This document shows, in pieces, positions 36,306 through 45,176 of a stretch of 64,000 nt of DNA. Position 1 is the first letter of the stretch; each line of letters opens with the position of its first letter. Under the pieces are notes generated by a model. That model was not told the origin of the DNA and did not search any database. It was given only the letters and a program-made list of their open reading frames with translations. This DNA is from Streptococcus sp. D7B5 (GTDB lineage: Bacteria > Bacillota > Bacilli > Lactobacillales > Streptococcaceae): contig NZ_CP121467.1 of NCBI RefSeq assembly GCF_029691405.1, positions 186,001-250,000 on the forward strand, given 5' to 3'. Made by a program: the position numbers and the translations under genes.

Positions 36306-36460
36306 CGAATTTTTCCCGAGCCCAGAAATGTGAGAGTGAGGTTCGTTTTGTAAACGAATTTTTCCCGATCCCGGAAATGCGAGAGCGAGGTCCGTTTTGT
36401 AAACGAATTTTTCCCGAGCCTAGAAATGTGAGAGCGAAGTTGATTTTGTAAATGGTTTTC
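36293..36460. repeat. 49-bp tandem repeat, 3.4 copies
   Basis: Direct repeats start at 36293, 36342, 36391 and 36440 (period exactly 49 bp; the last copy diverged and truncated). Each unit carries a palindrome TTCGTTTTGTAAACGAA followed by TTTTTCCCGAG. The leftmost copy supplies the -35 TTTACA of the uraA promoter. Each palindrome plus T-run also resembles a terminator after rsmG. Confidence 0.85.
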
Positions 36461-36488
36461 TGAATTTTAAACAAGGGGGCACCATTGT

Positions 36489-37202
36489 TTAAAGTGGGCG
36501 TTTGTTGGGCATGCCAGCCTTTCTTGGATACTTGTTAGGTGTTTCCTTTTTCTTTTCGACCACAGTGATGTAGCGCGGATCTCCATTTGGTAGGGCGTAG
36601 CTGAGGTTGTCCTCTACCTTACTGAAGAGGAGGTTGAGAGCGTTCTTGGCTTCTAGCAATTCCTCAGGAGCATTGCTGGCCTTGAGTGCCAATAGTTTGC
36701 CACCGACTTTAAGATAGGGAATGGTCAGCTCAGACAAAACCTGCATACGGGCAACCGCACGAGCCGTCACCACATCAAACTGGGCACGGAAGTTCTTGTC
36801 TTGGGCAAAGTCTTCTGCCCGTCCATGGTAGAAGTGAACACCATCCAAATCCAACTCCTGAGCCAAAAGCTGAAGGAAGTTAATGCGCTTATTGAGCGAA
36901 TCAATGATGGTCACCTCCAACTGAGGATAGAGAATTTTCATGGGTAGACTAGGAAATCCTGCCCCCGCTCCGATATCAAGAAGTTTGATAGTTTCATTTG
37001 AAATCAAGCCTTGCAGAATAGGTGCAATCGAATCATAAAAATGTTTGAGATAAACTTCTTCTTTATCTGTAATAGCGGTCAGGTTAATCTTTTCATTCCA
37101 CTCGACCAAGAGTTCAAAATATCGTTCAAATTGGTTCTTTTGCTGGTCCGAAAGTGGAAGATTTTGCTCAGCTAGTAGGCTGTAAAATGTTTCTGGTTTC
37201 AT
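36489..37202 (-). CDS. rsmG: 16S rRNA (guanine527-N7)-methyltransferase
   Basis: 237 aa from [27 protein letters not shown] precedes the ATG at 37202. GidB fold: [19 protein letters not shown] (SAM motif I, about 69-87), [44 protein letters not shown]. Methylates G527 of 16S rRNA; loss gives low-level streptomycin resistance in other bacteria. Ends at the 49-bp repeats. Confidence 0.95.
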   Translation of the reverse strand: MKPETFYSLLAEQNLPLSDQQKNQFERYFELLVEWNEKINLTAITDKEEVYLKHFYDSIAPILQGLISNETIKLLDIGAGAGFPSLPMKILYPQLEVTIIDSLNKRINFLQLLAQELDLDGVHFYHGRAEDFAQDKNFRAQFDVVTARAVARMQVLSELTIPYLKVGGKLLALKASNAPEELLEAKNALNLLFSKVEDNLSYALPNGDPRYITVVEKKKETPNKYPRKAGMPNKRPL

Positions 37203-37295
37203 AGTAGTTTCCTTCTCTAGTATCATCTTATTTTACCATATTCGTTAAAATTTTGATATACTGGTAGTAATCTAAAAGCAGAAAGGAATAAGATT

Positions 37296-37856
37296 ATGAC
37301 TTGGATTATTCTTGGAGTTTTGGCTCTGATTGTTATTTTTGTGATTGTTAGCTATAACGGTTTGGTTAAAAATCGTATGCAAACCAAGGAGGCTTGGAGC
37401 CAGATCGATGTTCAGTTGAAGCGTCGTAATGATCTCCTCCCAAACTTGATTGAAACAGTCAAAGGCTATGCGAAATATGAAGGTTCTACTTTGGAAAAAG
37501 TAACAGAACTTCGTAGACAAGTAGCCGCAGCAACTTCACCGGCAGAAGCTATGAAGGCCAGTGATGCCCTTACCCGCCAGATTTCTGGTATCTTTGCAGT
37601 AGCAGAGAATTACCCAGACTTGAAAGCTAGTGCTAATTTTATCAAATTGCAAGAAGAGTTGACCAATACAGAAAATAAAATTTCATATTCACGCCAACTC
37701 TACAACAGTGTTGTCAGCAACTACAATGTAAAACTTGAAAGCTTCCCAAGTAACATCATCGCAGGGCTATTTGGCTTTAAAGCTGCAGACTTCCTTCAAA
37801 CACCTGAAGAGGAAAAGGCAGTTCCTAAAGTTGACTTTAGCGGTTTAGGTGACTAA
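37296..37856 (+). CDS. lemA: LemA family protein
   Basis: 186 aa. One N-terminal membrane helix (3-22, [20 protein letters not shown]), then the LemA helical bundle: [39 protein letters not shown] and [34 protein letters not shown]. Paired with htpX (1 bp gap), the usual arrangement. Thought to assist membrane-protein quality control; the exact role is not known. Confidence 0.93.
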   Translation: MTWIILGVLALIVIFVIVSYNGLVKNRMQTKEAWSQIDVQLKRRNDLLPNLIETVKGYAKYEGSTLEKVTELRRQVAAATSPAEAMKASDALTRQISGIFAVAENYPDLKASANFIKLQEELTNTENKISYSRQLYNSVVSNYNVKLESFPSNIIAGLFGFKAADFLQTPEEEKAVPKVDFSGLGD

Positions 37857-37857
37857 G

Positions 37858-38757
37858 ATGTTGTTTGATCAAATTGCGAGCAATAAACGAAAAACTTGGA
37901 TTTTGTTGCTGGTTTTCTTCCTACTCTTGGCCTTGGTTGGTTATGCGGTTGGCTATCTCTTTATGCGTTCAGGTCTTGGGGGCATGATTATTGCCTTGAT
38001 TATTGGTCTTATCTACGCTCTGACCATGATCTTTCAATCGACAGAGATTGTCATGTCTATGAATGGGGCGCGTGAGGTTGATGAGCAAACAGCCCCAGAC
38101 CTCTACCATGTAGTAGAAGATATGGCCATGGTTGCTCAGATTCCTATGCCGCGTGTTTTCATTATTGAGGATTCTTCTTTAAATGCCTTTGCGACAGGTT
38201 CGAATCCGCAGAATGCAGCTGTCGCAGCCACTTCGGGCCTTCTGGCTATCATGAATCGTGAGGAGCTAGAAGCTGTTATGGGGCATGAAGTCAGTCACAT
38301 TCGGAACTACGATATCCGCATTTCGACCATTGCTGTCGCCCTTGCCAGTGCCATTACCCTTCTGTCTAGTATGGCAGGACGGATGATGTGGTGGGGTGGC
38401 GCAGGTCGCAGACGAAGTGATAATGATCGCGATGGAAATGGTTTGGAGATTATCATGCTTGTTATCTCTCTCTTAGCCATTGTTCTAGCACCTCTCGCAG
38501 CAACCTTGGTGCAATTAGCCATTTCCCGTCAGAGGGAATTTCTAGCGGATGCATCTAGTGTGGAGCTGACTCGCAATCCTCAAGGAATGATCAATGCCTT
38601 GCGTAAGTTGGAAAATAGCGAGCCGATGCATCACCATGTTGACGATGCCAGTAGCGCTCTTTATATCAATGATCCCAAGAAAGGTGGGGGGCTACAAAAA
38701 CTCTTTTATACCCACCCACCTATCTCAGAACGAATCGAACGCTTGAAACAAATGTAA
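37858..38757 (+). CDS. htpX: Membrane zinc metalloprotease HtpX
   Basis: 299 aa from [17 protein letters not shown]; the in-frame GTG at 37849 overlaps lemA and is rejected. M48 peptidase: two N-terminal membrane helices (about 15-60), [18 protein letters not shown], zinc motif [16 protein letters not shown] (HExxH variant H-E-V-S-H), two more helices, and third zinc ligand in [19 protein letters not shown]. Degrades misfolded membrane proteins. Translationally coupled to lemA. Confidence 0.95.
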   Translation: MLFDQIASNKRKTWILLLVFFLLLALVGYAVGYLFMRSGLGGMIIALIIGLIYALTMIFQSTEIVMSMNGAREVDEQTAPDLYHVVEDMAMVAQIPMPRVFIIEDSSLNAFATGSNPQNAAVAATSGLLAIMNREELEAVMGHEVSHIRNYDIRISTIAVALASAITLLSSMAGRMMWWGGAGRRRSDNDRDGNGLEIIMLVISLLAIVLAPLAATLVQLAISRQREFLADASSVELTRNPQGMINALRKLENSEPMHHHVDDASSALYINDPKKGGGLQKLFYTHPPISERIERLKQM

Positions 38758-38787
38758 AAAAATCCAGAGGTCGTCTCTGGATTTTTG
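38757..38787. terminator. Bidirectional terminator htpX / ABC-F
   Basis: AAAATCCAGAG and CTCTGGATTTT arms with GTCGT loop, A and T runs on either side. Confidence 0.88.
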
Positions 38788-38800
38788 CTATGTTCAAAAA

Positions 38801-40327
38801 TTATAAATCTTGTAAAGCGACGACTTCCAAACCATTTTCTGTCAAACGATAGATACTCGTACAGACCTCTTTTAAGAAGCGTCTGTCATGCGAAACAGTG
38901 ATCAGACCGCCGGGATAGGAGGCAAAGAGTTTTCTGATTTCGGGTTGAGAAGTGGGAGAAAAATTACGTGTAGGCTCATCCAGAAGGAGAAAGTTTGGTT
39001 TGCGCAACACTAAATCCAAAAGTAGGAGTTTGCCTTGTTGACCACCAGATAAGGAGCGGATTTGGTGCTGCATCTCTAGGTAGCTGAAATTGAGACTGGC
39101 TAGGTGAGATTGGATTTTCTGTAGTTCCTCTTTTTGTCCAGTTTGGCTGAGATAGGTTACTGGAGATAGATCCAATTGTAGTTTTTTATGGTAATCTTGT
39201 GGCATAAAACCAAGTGAAATCTCTCTTTTGGCGCTGAGCAGTTGTTGCAACTTGGCTAACAGAGTTGATTTTCCAGCACCATTTGGCCCGATGATACCGA
39301 TTTTATCTTGGCCACGGACCGTTAGTTGTAACTCCTGAGATAAAATGCGCTCGCCAATGGACAACTTTTCCTTTTCCAGCTGGATTAATACTTTAGAAGC
39401 TGCTAATGGTTGTATATCTGAGAAGAATAGTTGAATTTGTTCTTCTTCAAGTGGTTTTTGAGTCATAGACTGAGCTACCTTTTCAAAGCGTTTTTCTTGA
39501 GAGAGAACATTTTTCATCTTTTTAGCCAGTAAGCGCCCAGCAACATCGTTTTTAGTGTTACGCAAGGCAGTTTCTACATTTTGCTTGACGCGGCGATGCT
39601 TTTCCATGGTTTTGTCATAAGCTCTCTGGTCGTTAGCAGCTTGCTGACTTTGTTTGGCAAAACTAACCTTTCTCTGGTCACTATAGCTATCGTAGTCTAA
39701 ATGCTCTACTAGTGTTTCCGCTTCTTTCCGGTGCTTGACCAGTCGTAAGTGGATAATAGTATCTGCCGTCTGAGAAAGAAAGTCTTCATCATGGGAAATG
39801 AAAATAACAGTTTGCCTCATCTTTTGAATCTGACTTTTTAGCCAATCAACCGTCTCAAGATCCAGGTCATTTGAAGGTTCATCTAAAAATAGAATCTCAA
39901 AGGGTTTTGCCAACTCATGGATGAGCTGAATTTTCAAAGCTTCGCCCCCTGAGAGACTCCCAATTTCTTGGTCGCTAGCAAAACGGTCGCTATCAAAATG
40001 CAGCTCCTCAGCCAAACGATAGAGGATACCGTAGTCTAAATCAGTGGGATCTAAAAAGAAGTAGTCATGTAGAGTCCTATTTTTTAGAATCTCGGGGAGT
40101 TTTTGAGGAATGTAGGCCAGTGATTGAAGGTCAGACTGGATGTCGCCCTTGATAGTAAAATCAGGTAAAGCTTCCCCCATTAAAGCTCGTAGTAAAGTCG
40201 ATTTACCATTTCCTTCTTCACCAATAATAGCAACCTTTTCTCCGTCTTGGATAGTCATGGTTAGGTCAGATACAAGATCTCGTAGATCTTTGTTTTGTGT
40301 GATGGTCAGATGATTGATTTTTATCAT
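38801..40327 (-). CDS. ABC-F ATPase, possible ribosome-protection protein
   Basis: 508 aa from MIKINHLTITQNKDLRDLV; AAAGGGCG upstream of the ATG at 40327, so the ATG at 40360 is rejected. Two ABC domains without membrane segments: Walker A GEEGNGKSTLLRALMG and GPNGAGKSTLLAKLQ, signatures SLSGGEALKIQLIHEL and SLSGGQQGKLLLLDL, Walker B ILFLDEPSNDLDLETV and LLLDEPTRNFSPTSQPEIR. The linker between domains (about 230-320) is helical and basic, as in ABC-F proteins that reach into the ribosome. The second D-loop, R-N-F-S-P, departs from N-H-L-D. The attenuator-like leader is typical of antibiotic-inducible members. Resistance spectrum cannot be told. Confidence 0.85.
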   Translation of the reverse strand: MIKINHLTITQNKDLRDLVSDLTMTIQDGEKVAIIGEEGNGKSTLLRALMGEALPDFTIKGDIQSDLQSLAYIPQKLPEILKNRTLHDYFFLDPTDLDYGILYRLAEELHFDSDRFASDQEIGSLSGGEALKIQLIHELAKPFEILFLDEPSNDLDLETVDWLKSQIQKMRQTVIFISHDEDFLSQTADTIIHLRLVKHRKEAETLVEHLDYDSYSDQRKVSFAKQSQQAANDQRAYDKTMEKHRRVKQNVETALRNTKNDVAGRLLAKKMKNVLSQEKRFEKVAQSMTQKPLEEEQIQLFFSDIQPLAASKVLIQLEKEKLSIGERILSQELQLTVRGQDKIGIIGPNGAGKSTLLAKLQQLLSAKREISLGFMPQDYHKKLQLDLSPVTYLSQTGQKEELQKIQSHLASLNFSYLEMQHQIRSLSGGQQGKLLLLDLVLRKPNFLLLDEPTRNFSPTSQPEIRKLFASYPGGLITVSHDRRFLKEVCTSIYRLTENGLEVVALQDL

Positions 40328-40360
40328 ATTGTCGCCCTTTCTAGAATATCTATAGTGCAT

Positions 40361-40392
40361 AACAAAAAGCTCTACTTTATCTAGTAGAGCCC
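40361..40392 (-). terminator. Leader terminator upstream of ABC-F gene
   Basis: GCTCTACT and AGTAGAGC arms (40383-40390, 40369-40376) with 6-nt loop and TTTTTGTT on the minus strand, about 37 nt before the ABC-F start codon. An alternative minus-strand promoter, TTGACA (40401-40406)/TAGATA (40378-40383), overlaps it. Confidence 0.7.
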
Positions 40393-40416
40393 AAAGTCAC
40401 TGTCAAAACTCTATTA

Positions 40417-40508
40417 TCCTCGTTGAAAAACTCGTCAAACTAGCTTGGAGTTGCCTAACCCAACCCAAGAGGAGCATAGCTTTCTAGTTTTTCGATTTTC
40501 AATGAGGA
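40417..40508. repeat. Small inverted-repeat element (MITE-like) in ABC-F leader
   Basis: About 92 bp bounded by TCCTCGTTGAAAA and its near-perfect inverse TTTTCAATGAGGA, with further pairing (AAACTAG/CTAGTTT) inside. No coding capacity. Resembles the small intergenic repeats of mitis-group genomes, but I cannot name it as BOX or RUP. Confidence 0.5.
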
Positions 40509-40595
40509 CAAGATACTAGAAAATCTAGTATAAAAAGAGCACACAAAAAGAGACAAAAACAAGATCTACTAAATAAAGATTCTTTATTTGATAGA

Positions 40596-40607
40596 TTAGT
40601 TGTTCAT
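40596..40607 (-). CDS. Four-codon upstream ORF (Met-Asn-Asn-stop)
   Basis: ATG AAC AAC TAA on the minus strand, with GGAGG (40618-40622) and GGGAG (40610-40614) upstream. It sits at the 5' end of the ABC-F leader. Such mini-ORFs act as ribosome sensors in attenuators of antibiotic-resistance ABC-F genes; here that is inference. Confidence 0.45.
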   Translation of the reverse strand: MNN

Positions 40608-40638
40608 GTCTCCCTTACCTCCGAGTATTAGTACCTCT

Positions 40639-40667
40639 ATCCTATACCTTTCAGGAAATTTTGTCAA
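40639..40667 (-). promoter_or_regulatory. ABC-F leader promoter
   Basis: TTGACA (40662-40667), 17-bp spacer, TAGGAT (40639-40644) on the minus strand. Gives a leader of about 300 nt holding the mini-ORF, hairpins at about 40507-40520 and 40566-40592, the MITE-like element and the terminator. Confidence 0.65.
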
Positions 40668-40690
40668 TAGAAAACAAGTGATTTCAAGAT

Positions 40691-41020
40691 CTAAAATCCA
40701 AAAACAGGTCCATAGAGAGTCAATACGTGTTTGACATGTTCGTAGTGGAACTTGTCATAGTTGCGCCAAGCAGCACGAGCTTGATCATTTAGTTTTAGGC
40801 TCCCTAGTCCAATCAGAAGACTGGTGCGTTGGTAAAATTTCTCAAGGTCGATTAAGATACTGTTGTCCAGCATTTCTGCTTTTTTTAGTTCCTTAAGCGT
40901 GGTGTTCAGCAGCTCTTGCAGTCGAAGATCATCAGCTGTTCCTTGTTTGCAGCTTTGGAAGCTTTTATTTAACTCGGAAAGGAGTTGGTAAGCTTCAGTG
41001 ATGAGTGCTTTGTCTTCCAT
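40691..41020 (-). CDS. Small helical protein, possibly bacteriocin-immunity-like
   Basis: 109 aa, no membrane segment. Predicted all-helical with regular heptads (EAYQLLSELNKSFQSC, LRLQELLNTTLKELKKAEML, SILIDLEKFYQRTSLLIGL, ARAAWRNYDKFHYEHVKHVL). Size, four-helix pattern and the mid-protein Y-Q-R-T segment recall enterocin A-type immunity proteins, but I see no diagnostic motif. No bacteriocin gene lies next to it. Treat the product as hypothetical. Shine-Dalgarno AAGGAGGATG overlaps the expected distance to the ATG. Confidence 0.6.
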   Translation of the reverse strand: MEDKALITEAYQLLSELNKSFQSCKQGTADDLRLQELLNTTLKELKKAEMLDNSILIDLEKFYQRTSLLIGLGSLKLNDQARAAWRNYDKFHYEHVKHVLTLYGPVFGF

Positions 41021-41188
41021 ATGAGCATCCTCCTTGCTCTGATGTATTCTTGCCTATAGTATAGCACTAATAGGAAAGTTTGTCATAGTAAATATGTTAA
41101 AAAATGAGATTTTAATATCAAAGTTTGGGAGGCTGACTTATAGCCTTTTCATGGTATAATCAAGTGAGTACATCTTTATGGAGGAAAT

Positions 41189-41731
41189 ATGAAGTTAAAT
41201 ATTCAAGAAATTCGTAAGCAGCCTGAAGGTCTACACTTTGAACAAGCTTTAGACCTGGCAGCAGACTTGCGTAAACGGAATCAAGAGATTTTAGATGTCA
41301 AAGATATCCTTGCGGTAGGGAAGGTCCAATACGAAGACCGCATGTATTTCTTAGATTATCAACTATCTTACACCATTGTTCTTGCTTCCAGCCGCAGTAT
41401 GGAGCCAGTTGAGTTGGCTGAGTCTTATCCAGTCACAGAGGTCTTCATGGAAGGAGCGACCAACCAACTGGATCAGGAAGTTCTAGATGATGACTTGGTC
41501 TTGTCTATCGAAAATGGGGAAATCAACCTTGCAGAGAGCGTAGCAGATAATATTCTGCTCAATATCCCTATCAAAGTCTTGACGGCAGAAGAAGAGGCAG
41601 GTCAAGGTTTTGTGTCAGGAAATGACTGGCAAATCATGAGTGAAGATGAATACCAAGCCCAACAAGCAGTCAAGAAAGAAGAAAATAGTCCATTTGCTGG
41701 CTTGCAAGGACTGTTTGATGGAGACGAGTAG
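41189..41731 (+). CDS. YceD / DUF177 family protein
   Basis: 180 aa, acidic. YceD core: MKLNIQEIRKQPEGLHFEQALDLAADL, DRMYFLDYQLSYTIVLASSRSMEPVELAESYPVTEVF and DLVLSIENGEINLAESVADNILLNIPIKVLTAEEE. YceD proteins are linked to 23S rRNA processing and usually sit next to rpmF; here nth follows instead, with its ATG directly after the stop. Promoter TATAAT at about 41155. Confidence 0.85.
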   Translation: MKLNIQEIRKQPEGLHFEQALDLAADLRKRNQEILDVKDILAVGKVQYEDRMYFLDYQLSYTIVLASSRSMEPVELAESYPVTEVFMEGATNQLDQEVLDDDLVLSIENGEINLAESVADNILLNIPIKVLTAEEEAGQGFVSGNDWQIMSEDEYQAQQAVKKEENSPFAGLQGLFDGDE

Positions 41732-42361
41732 ATGGTTTTATCCAAGAAACGTGCCCGTCATGTCATAGAGGAAATTATTGCCCTTTTTCCAGATGCTAAG
41801 CCTAGTCTTGATTTTACCAATCATTTTGAACTCTTGGTTGCGGTGATGTTGTCAGCTCAGACGACAGATGCAGCGGTAAATAAGGCCACACCAGGTCTCT
41901 TCGCTGCCTTTCCGACACCACAAGCCATGTCTGTCGCGACTGAAAGTGAAATTGCTTCACACATTTCTCGTCTGGGACTGTATCGAAATAAGGCTAAATT
42001 CCTTAAAAAATGTGCCCAACAGTTACTAGACGATTTTGATGGTCAAGTGCCTCAGACACGAGAGGAATTAGAAAGTCTAGCGGGTGTTGGTCGTAAAACA
42101 GCAAATGTCGTCATGAGTGTGGGGTTTGGGATTCCTGCTTTTGCAGTGGATACTCATGTGGAGCGTATCTGTAAGCATCACGATATCGTAAAAAAATCGG
42201 CTACGCCACTTGAAGTAGAGAAACGTGTTATGGATGTCTTGCCACCAGAAGAATGGTTAGCAGCCCACCAGGCTATGATTTACTTTGGACGAGCTATCTG
42301 CCATCCCAAAAATCCAGAATGTGACCACTATCCCCAACTGTATGATTTTAGTAATGTTTAA
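41732..42361 (+). CDS. nth: Endonuclease III-like DNA glycosylase lacking the Fe-S cysteines
   Basis: 209 aa base-excision-repair glycosylase/AP lyase for oxidised pyrimidines. Helix-hairpin-helix LESLAGVGRKTANVVMSVGFG (about 108-128) with catalytic Lys (K119 region) and catalytic Asp in AVDTHVERICKHH. Most Nth proteins end with four cysteines (C-x6-C-x2-C-x5-C) binding a 4Fe-4S cluster; here the C-terminus, ICHPKNPECDHYPQLYDF, keeps only two. The cluster is therefore almost certainly absent. Start abuts the yceD stop. Confidence 0.92.
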   Translation: MVLSKKRARHVIEEIIALFPDAKPSLDFTNHFELLVAVMLSAQTTDAAVNKATPGLFAAFPTPQAMSVATESEIASHISRLGLYRNKAKFLKKCAQQLLDDFDGQVPQTREELESLAGVGRKTANVVMSVGFGIPAFAVDTHVERICKHHDIVKKSATPLEVEKRVMDVLPPEEWLAAHQAMIYFGRAICHPKNPECDHYPQLYDFSNV

Positions 42362-42384
42362 GGGGACTCTGAAAAAGTTTTTGC

Positions 42385-42560
42385 TTGATTTTAAGGGTGC
42401 TTTGTGCTATAGTAAATGATAACTAAATAGTCCTTTAAACCTGTCCCGTGAGGCAGGCAAGGAGCGCGATAAAGTAGAAGGGTGAAGTCTATACTGTATA
42501 CAGTAGGGCTCGCTTGGCTATACATTTCAAGTCTCCTTGTAGAAGGAGACTTTTCTTTTT
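42385..42560 (+). promoter_or_regulatory. pyr operon promoter and PyrR attenuator
   Basis: Promoter TTGATT (42385-42390), 17-bp spacer, TATAGT (42408-42413). PyrR-binding hairpin 42440-42457: stem CCTGTC/GGCAGG with loop CCGTGA, then CAAGG. Terminator AAGTCTCCTT/AAGGAGACTT (42529-42538, 42543-42552) with T-tract, just before the pyrR ribosome site. Standard UMP-dependent attenuation. Confidence 0.88.
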
Positions 42561-42571
42561 GGAGGTTTGTC

Positions 42572-43093
42572 ATGAAGACAAAAGAAGTTGTAGACGAATT
42601 GACTGTCAAACGAGCGATTACGCGAATTACTTATGAGATTATCGAGCGCAATAAAGATTTGAATAAAATTATCTTAGCTGGGATAAAAACGCGTGGTGTT
42701 TTCATCGCTCATCGTATCAAAGAACGCTTGGAGCAGTTGGAAAATATCACTGTTCCTGTTGTGGAATTGGACACCAAACCTTTCCGTGATGATGTTAAAA
42801 GCGGAGAAGATACTTCTTTGATTTCCGTTGATGTGACAGACCGTGAAGTTATCTTGGTGGATGATGTACTCTATACAGGCCGTACCATCCGTGCTGCTAT
42901 TGATAACATTGTCGGCCATGGTCGTCCTGCGCGCGTGAGTCTTGCGGTGCTAGTTGACCGTGGACATAGAGAATTGCCTATCCGTCCAGATTACGTTGGG
43001 AAAAATATCCCAACCAGTCGTTCTGAAGAAATCATCGTAGAGATGACAGAACTTGATGGCCAAGACAGAGTTCTGATTACTGAAGAAGCTTAG
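42572..43093 (+). CDS. pyrR: Bifunctional pyr operon regulator / uracil phosphoribosyltransferase PyrR
   Basis: 173 aa from [28 protein letters not shown] precedes the ATG at 42572, and the ATG at 42482 lies inside the attenuator. PRPP-binding motif [19 protein letters not shown] (about 93-111). Binds the CNGNGA-loop hairpins in pyr mRNAs with UMP and triggers termination. Targets in this window: its own leader, uraA and probably carB. Confidence 0.97.
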   Translation: MKTKEVVDELTVKRAITRITYEIIERNKDLNKIILAGIKTRGVFIAHRIKERLEQLENITVPVVELDTKPFRDDVKSGEDTSLISVDVTDREVILVDDVLYTGRTIRAAIDNIVGHGRPARVSLAVLVDRGHRELPIRPDYVGKNIPTSRSEEIIVEMTELDGQDRVLITEEA

Positions 43094-43111
43094 AAAGCTG
43101 AAGGAGTAGCC

Positions 43112-44035
43112 ATGTCAGAAAACCAACAAGCATTGAACCATGTGGTTTCCATGGAAGACCTTACAGTTGATCAAGTGATGAAATTGATCAAACGAGGAAT
43201 CGAGTTTAAAAATGGAGCCCAACTTCCCTACGAGAACAAACCTATCGTATCTAATCTCTTCTTTGAAGATTCTACACGGACACATAAGTCCTTTGAAGTG
43301 GCAGAGATTAAGTTAGGATTGGAGCGACTAGACTTTGATGTGAAGACTAGTTCGGTCAATAAGGGTGAGACACTTTATGATACCATCTTGACCCTATCTG
43401 CTTTAGGAGTGGATGTCTGTGTGATTCGCCACCCAGAGGTCGACTATTATAGAGAGTTGATTGCCAGTCCAACCATTACGACTTCCATTATCAATGGTGG
43501 AGATGGTTCAGGACAACATCCAAGTCAGAGCCTGCTTGATTTGATGACAATATATGAAGAATTTGGACATTTTGAGGGGCTTAAGGTCGCTATCGCTGGG
43601 GATCTGGACCACTCACGTGTAGCCAAATCAAATATGCAAATTTTGAAACGTTTAGGCGCAGAGCTTTACTTTGCAGGTCCTGAGGAATGGAGAAGTCAGG
43701 AATTCGCAGACTATGGCCAGTTTGTAAGTATTGACGAGATCATCGATCAGGTGGATGTCATGATGTTCCTTCGCGTCCAGCATGAACGTCATGAAAGTGG
43801 AGTAGTCTTTTCAAAAGAAGGCTACCATGCGCAACATGGTTTGACGCAAGAGCGTTATGATCGCTTGAAAGAAAAAGCCATTCTCATGCACCCTGCCCCA
43901 GTCAACCGTGATGTCGAAATCGCAGACCATTTAGTTGAAGCGCCAAAATCACGCATTGTCCAACAAATGACCAATGGTGTATTTGTCAGAATGGCAATCT
44001 TAGAGTCTGTTCTGGCATACAGAAAAGCAAAATAA
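43112..44035 (+). CDS. pyrB: Aspartate carbamoyltransferase catalytic subunit
   Basis: 307 aa. Joins carbamoyl phosphate and aspartate in pyrimidine synthesis. Carbamoyl-phosphate motif [13 protein letters not shown] (about 51-63), [13 protein letters not shown] with GQHPSQ (H-P-S-Q), and [12 protein letters not shown]. No regulatory PyrI partner nearby, as usual in Gram-positives. Confidence 0.97.
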   Translation: MSENQQALNHVVSMEDLTVDQVMKLIKRGIEFKNGAQLPYENKPIVSNLFFEDSTRTHKSFEVAEIKLGLERLDFDVKTSSVNKGETLYDTILTLSALGVDVCVIRHPEVDYYRELIASPTITTSIINGGDGSGQHPSQSLLDLMTIYEEFGHFEGLKVAIAGDLDHSRVAKSNMQILKRLGAELYFAGPEEWRSQEFADYGQFVSIDEIIDQVDVMMFLRVQHERHESGVVFSKEGYHAQHGLTQERYDRLKEKAILMHPAPVNRDVEIADHLVEAPKSRIVQQMTNGVFVRMAILESVLAYRKAK

Positions 44036-44083
44036 ACACAAGACGTTAAAAGACGCCAGAGAGCGTCCACGAGAGGTGACTAT

Positions 44084-45163
44084 ATGACAAAACGACTTCT
44101 AGTATTAGAAGATGGCACAGTTTTTGAAGGCAAGGCCTTCGGAGCAGATATTGATGTAACAGGTGAAATCGTCTTTAATACAGGGATGACCGGCTATCAA
44201 GAATCCATTACAGACCAGTCTTATAATGGACAAATCTTGACTTTCACATACCCTTTGGTGGGAAACTATGGGATTAACCGTGATGACTACGAATCCATCA
44301 GTCCTACCTGTAAGGGAGTAGTAGTTTTTGAAGAAGCGCGTAGAGCCAGCAACTGGCGCAATCAAATGACCTTGGACGAATTCTTGAAAGCCAAGAAAAT
44401 CCCTGGTATCTCAGGAATTGATACTCGTGCGCTTACAAAGATTATCCGTAAGCATGGTACTATGAGGGCAACCCTTACGCATGTTGGTGATACCATGGAC
44501 CATATTGCAGACCAGCTCCAAGCAACAGTCTTGCCGACAGATAATATCAAGCAAGTCTCTACTAAGACAGCTTATCCTGCTCCTGGAGTTGGATTGAGTG
44601 TCGTTCTGGTAGACTTTGGTCTCAAACATTCCATTTTACGCGAACTTTCGAAACGGAACTGTAACGTGACTGTGGTTCCTTACACAACTACAGCAGAAGA
44701 AATTCTCCATCTCAACCCTGACGGCGTCATGTTGTCAAACGGTCCAGGAAACCCAGAAGATGTTCCCCAGGCCCTCGATATGATTCGTGGTGTGCAAGGG
44801 AAGATTCCAATCTTTGGTATCTGTATGGGGCACCAACTTTTTGCCATGGCAAATGGTGCCAAGACCTATAAGATGAAATTTGGTCACCGTGGATTTAACC
44901 ACGCGGTCCGTGAAATCGCAACAGGACGAGTAGACTTTACTAGCCAGAACCATGGTTATGCGGTTAGCCGTGAGGATTTGCCAGAACACTTGATCATTAC
45001 CCACGAAGAAATTAATGACAAGTCAGTTGAAGGTGTGCGTCACAGATACCAACCAGGTTTTTCTGTACAATTTCACCCAGACGCAGCTCCTGGGCCACAC
45101 GACGCTAGCTATCTCTTTGACGAGTTTATCGAGATGATGGAAGCTTTTAAACCAGCCAACTAA
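44084..45163 (+). CDS. carA: Carbamoyl-phosphate synthase small subunit
   Basis: 359 aa glutaminase subunit. N-terminal CPSase_sm domain ([54 protein letters not shown]). Class-I amidotransferase domain with nucleophile in [18 protein letters not shown] (about C245) and the His-Glu region [18 protein letters not shown]; the usual HPE reads H-P-D here. Delivers ammonia to CarB. Confidence 0.95.
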   Translation: MTKRLLVLEDGTVFEGKAFGADIDVTGEIVFNTGMTGYQESITDQSYNGQILTFTYPLVGNYGINRDDYESISPTCKGVVVFEEARRASNWRNQMTLDEFLKAKKIPGISGIDTRALTKIIRKHGTMRATLTHVGDTMDHIADQLQATVLPTDNIKQVSTKTAYPAPGVGLSVVLVDFGLKHSILRELSKRNCNVTVVPYTTTAEEILHLNPDGVMLSNGPGNPEDVPQALDMIRGVQGKIPIFGICMGHQLFAMANGAKTYKMKFGHRGFNHAVREIATGRVDFTSQNHGYAVSREDLPEHLIITHEEINDKSVEGVRHRYQPGFSVQFHPDAAPGPHDASYLFDEFIEMMEAFKPAN

Positions 45164-45176
45164 GAACGAGTAAGAC

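Noticed and set aside
36256..36474. 72-codon reading frame across the 49-bp repeats
   Set aside because: It only reflects the repeat read in one frame (LGSGK/GIGK units), has no ribosome site and overlaps the uraA promoter.
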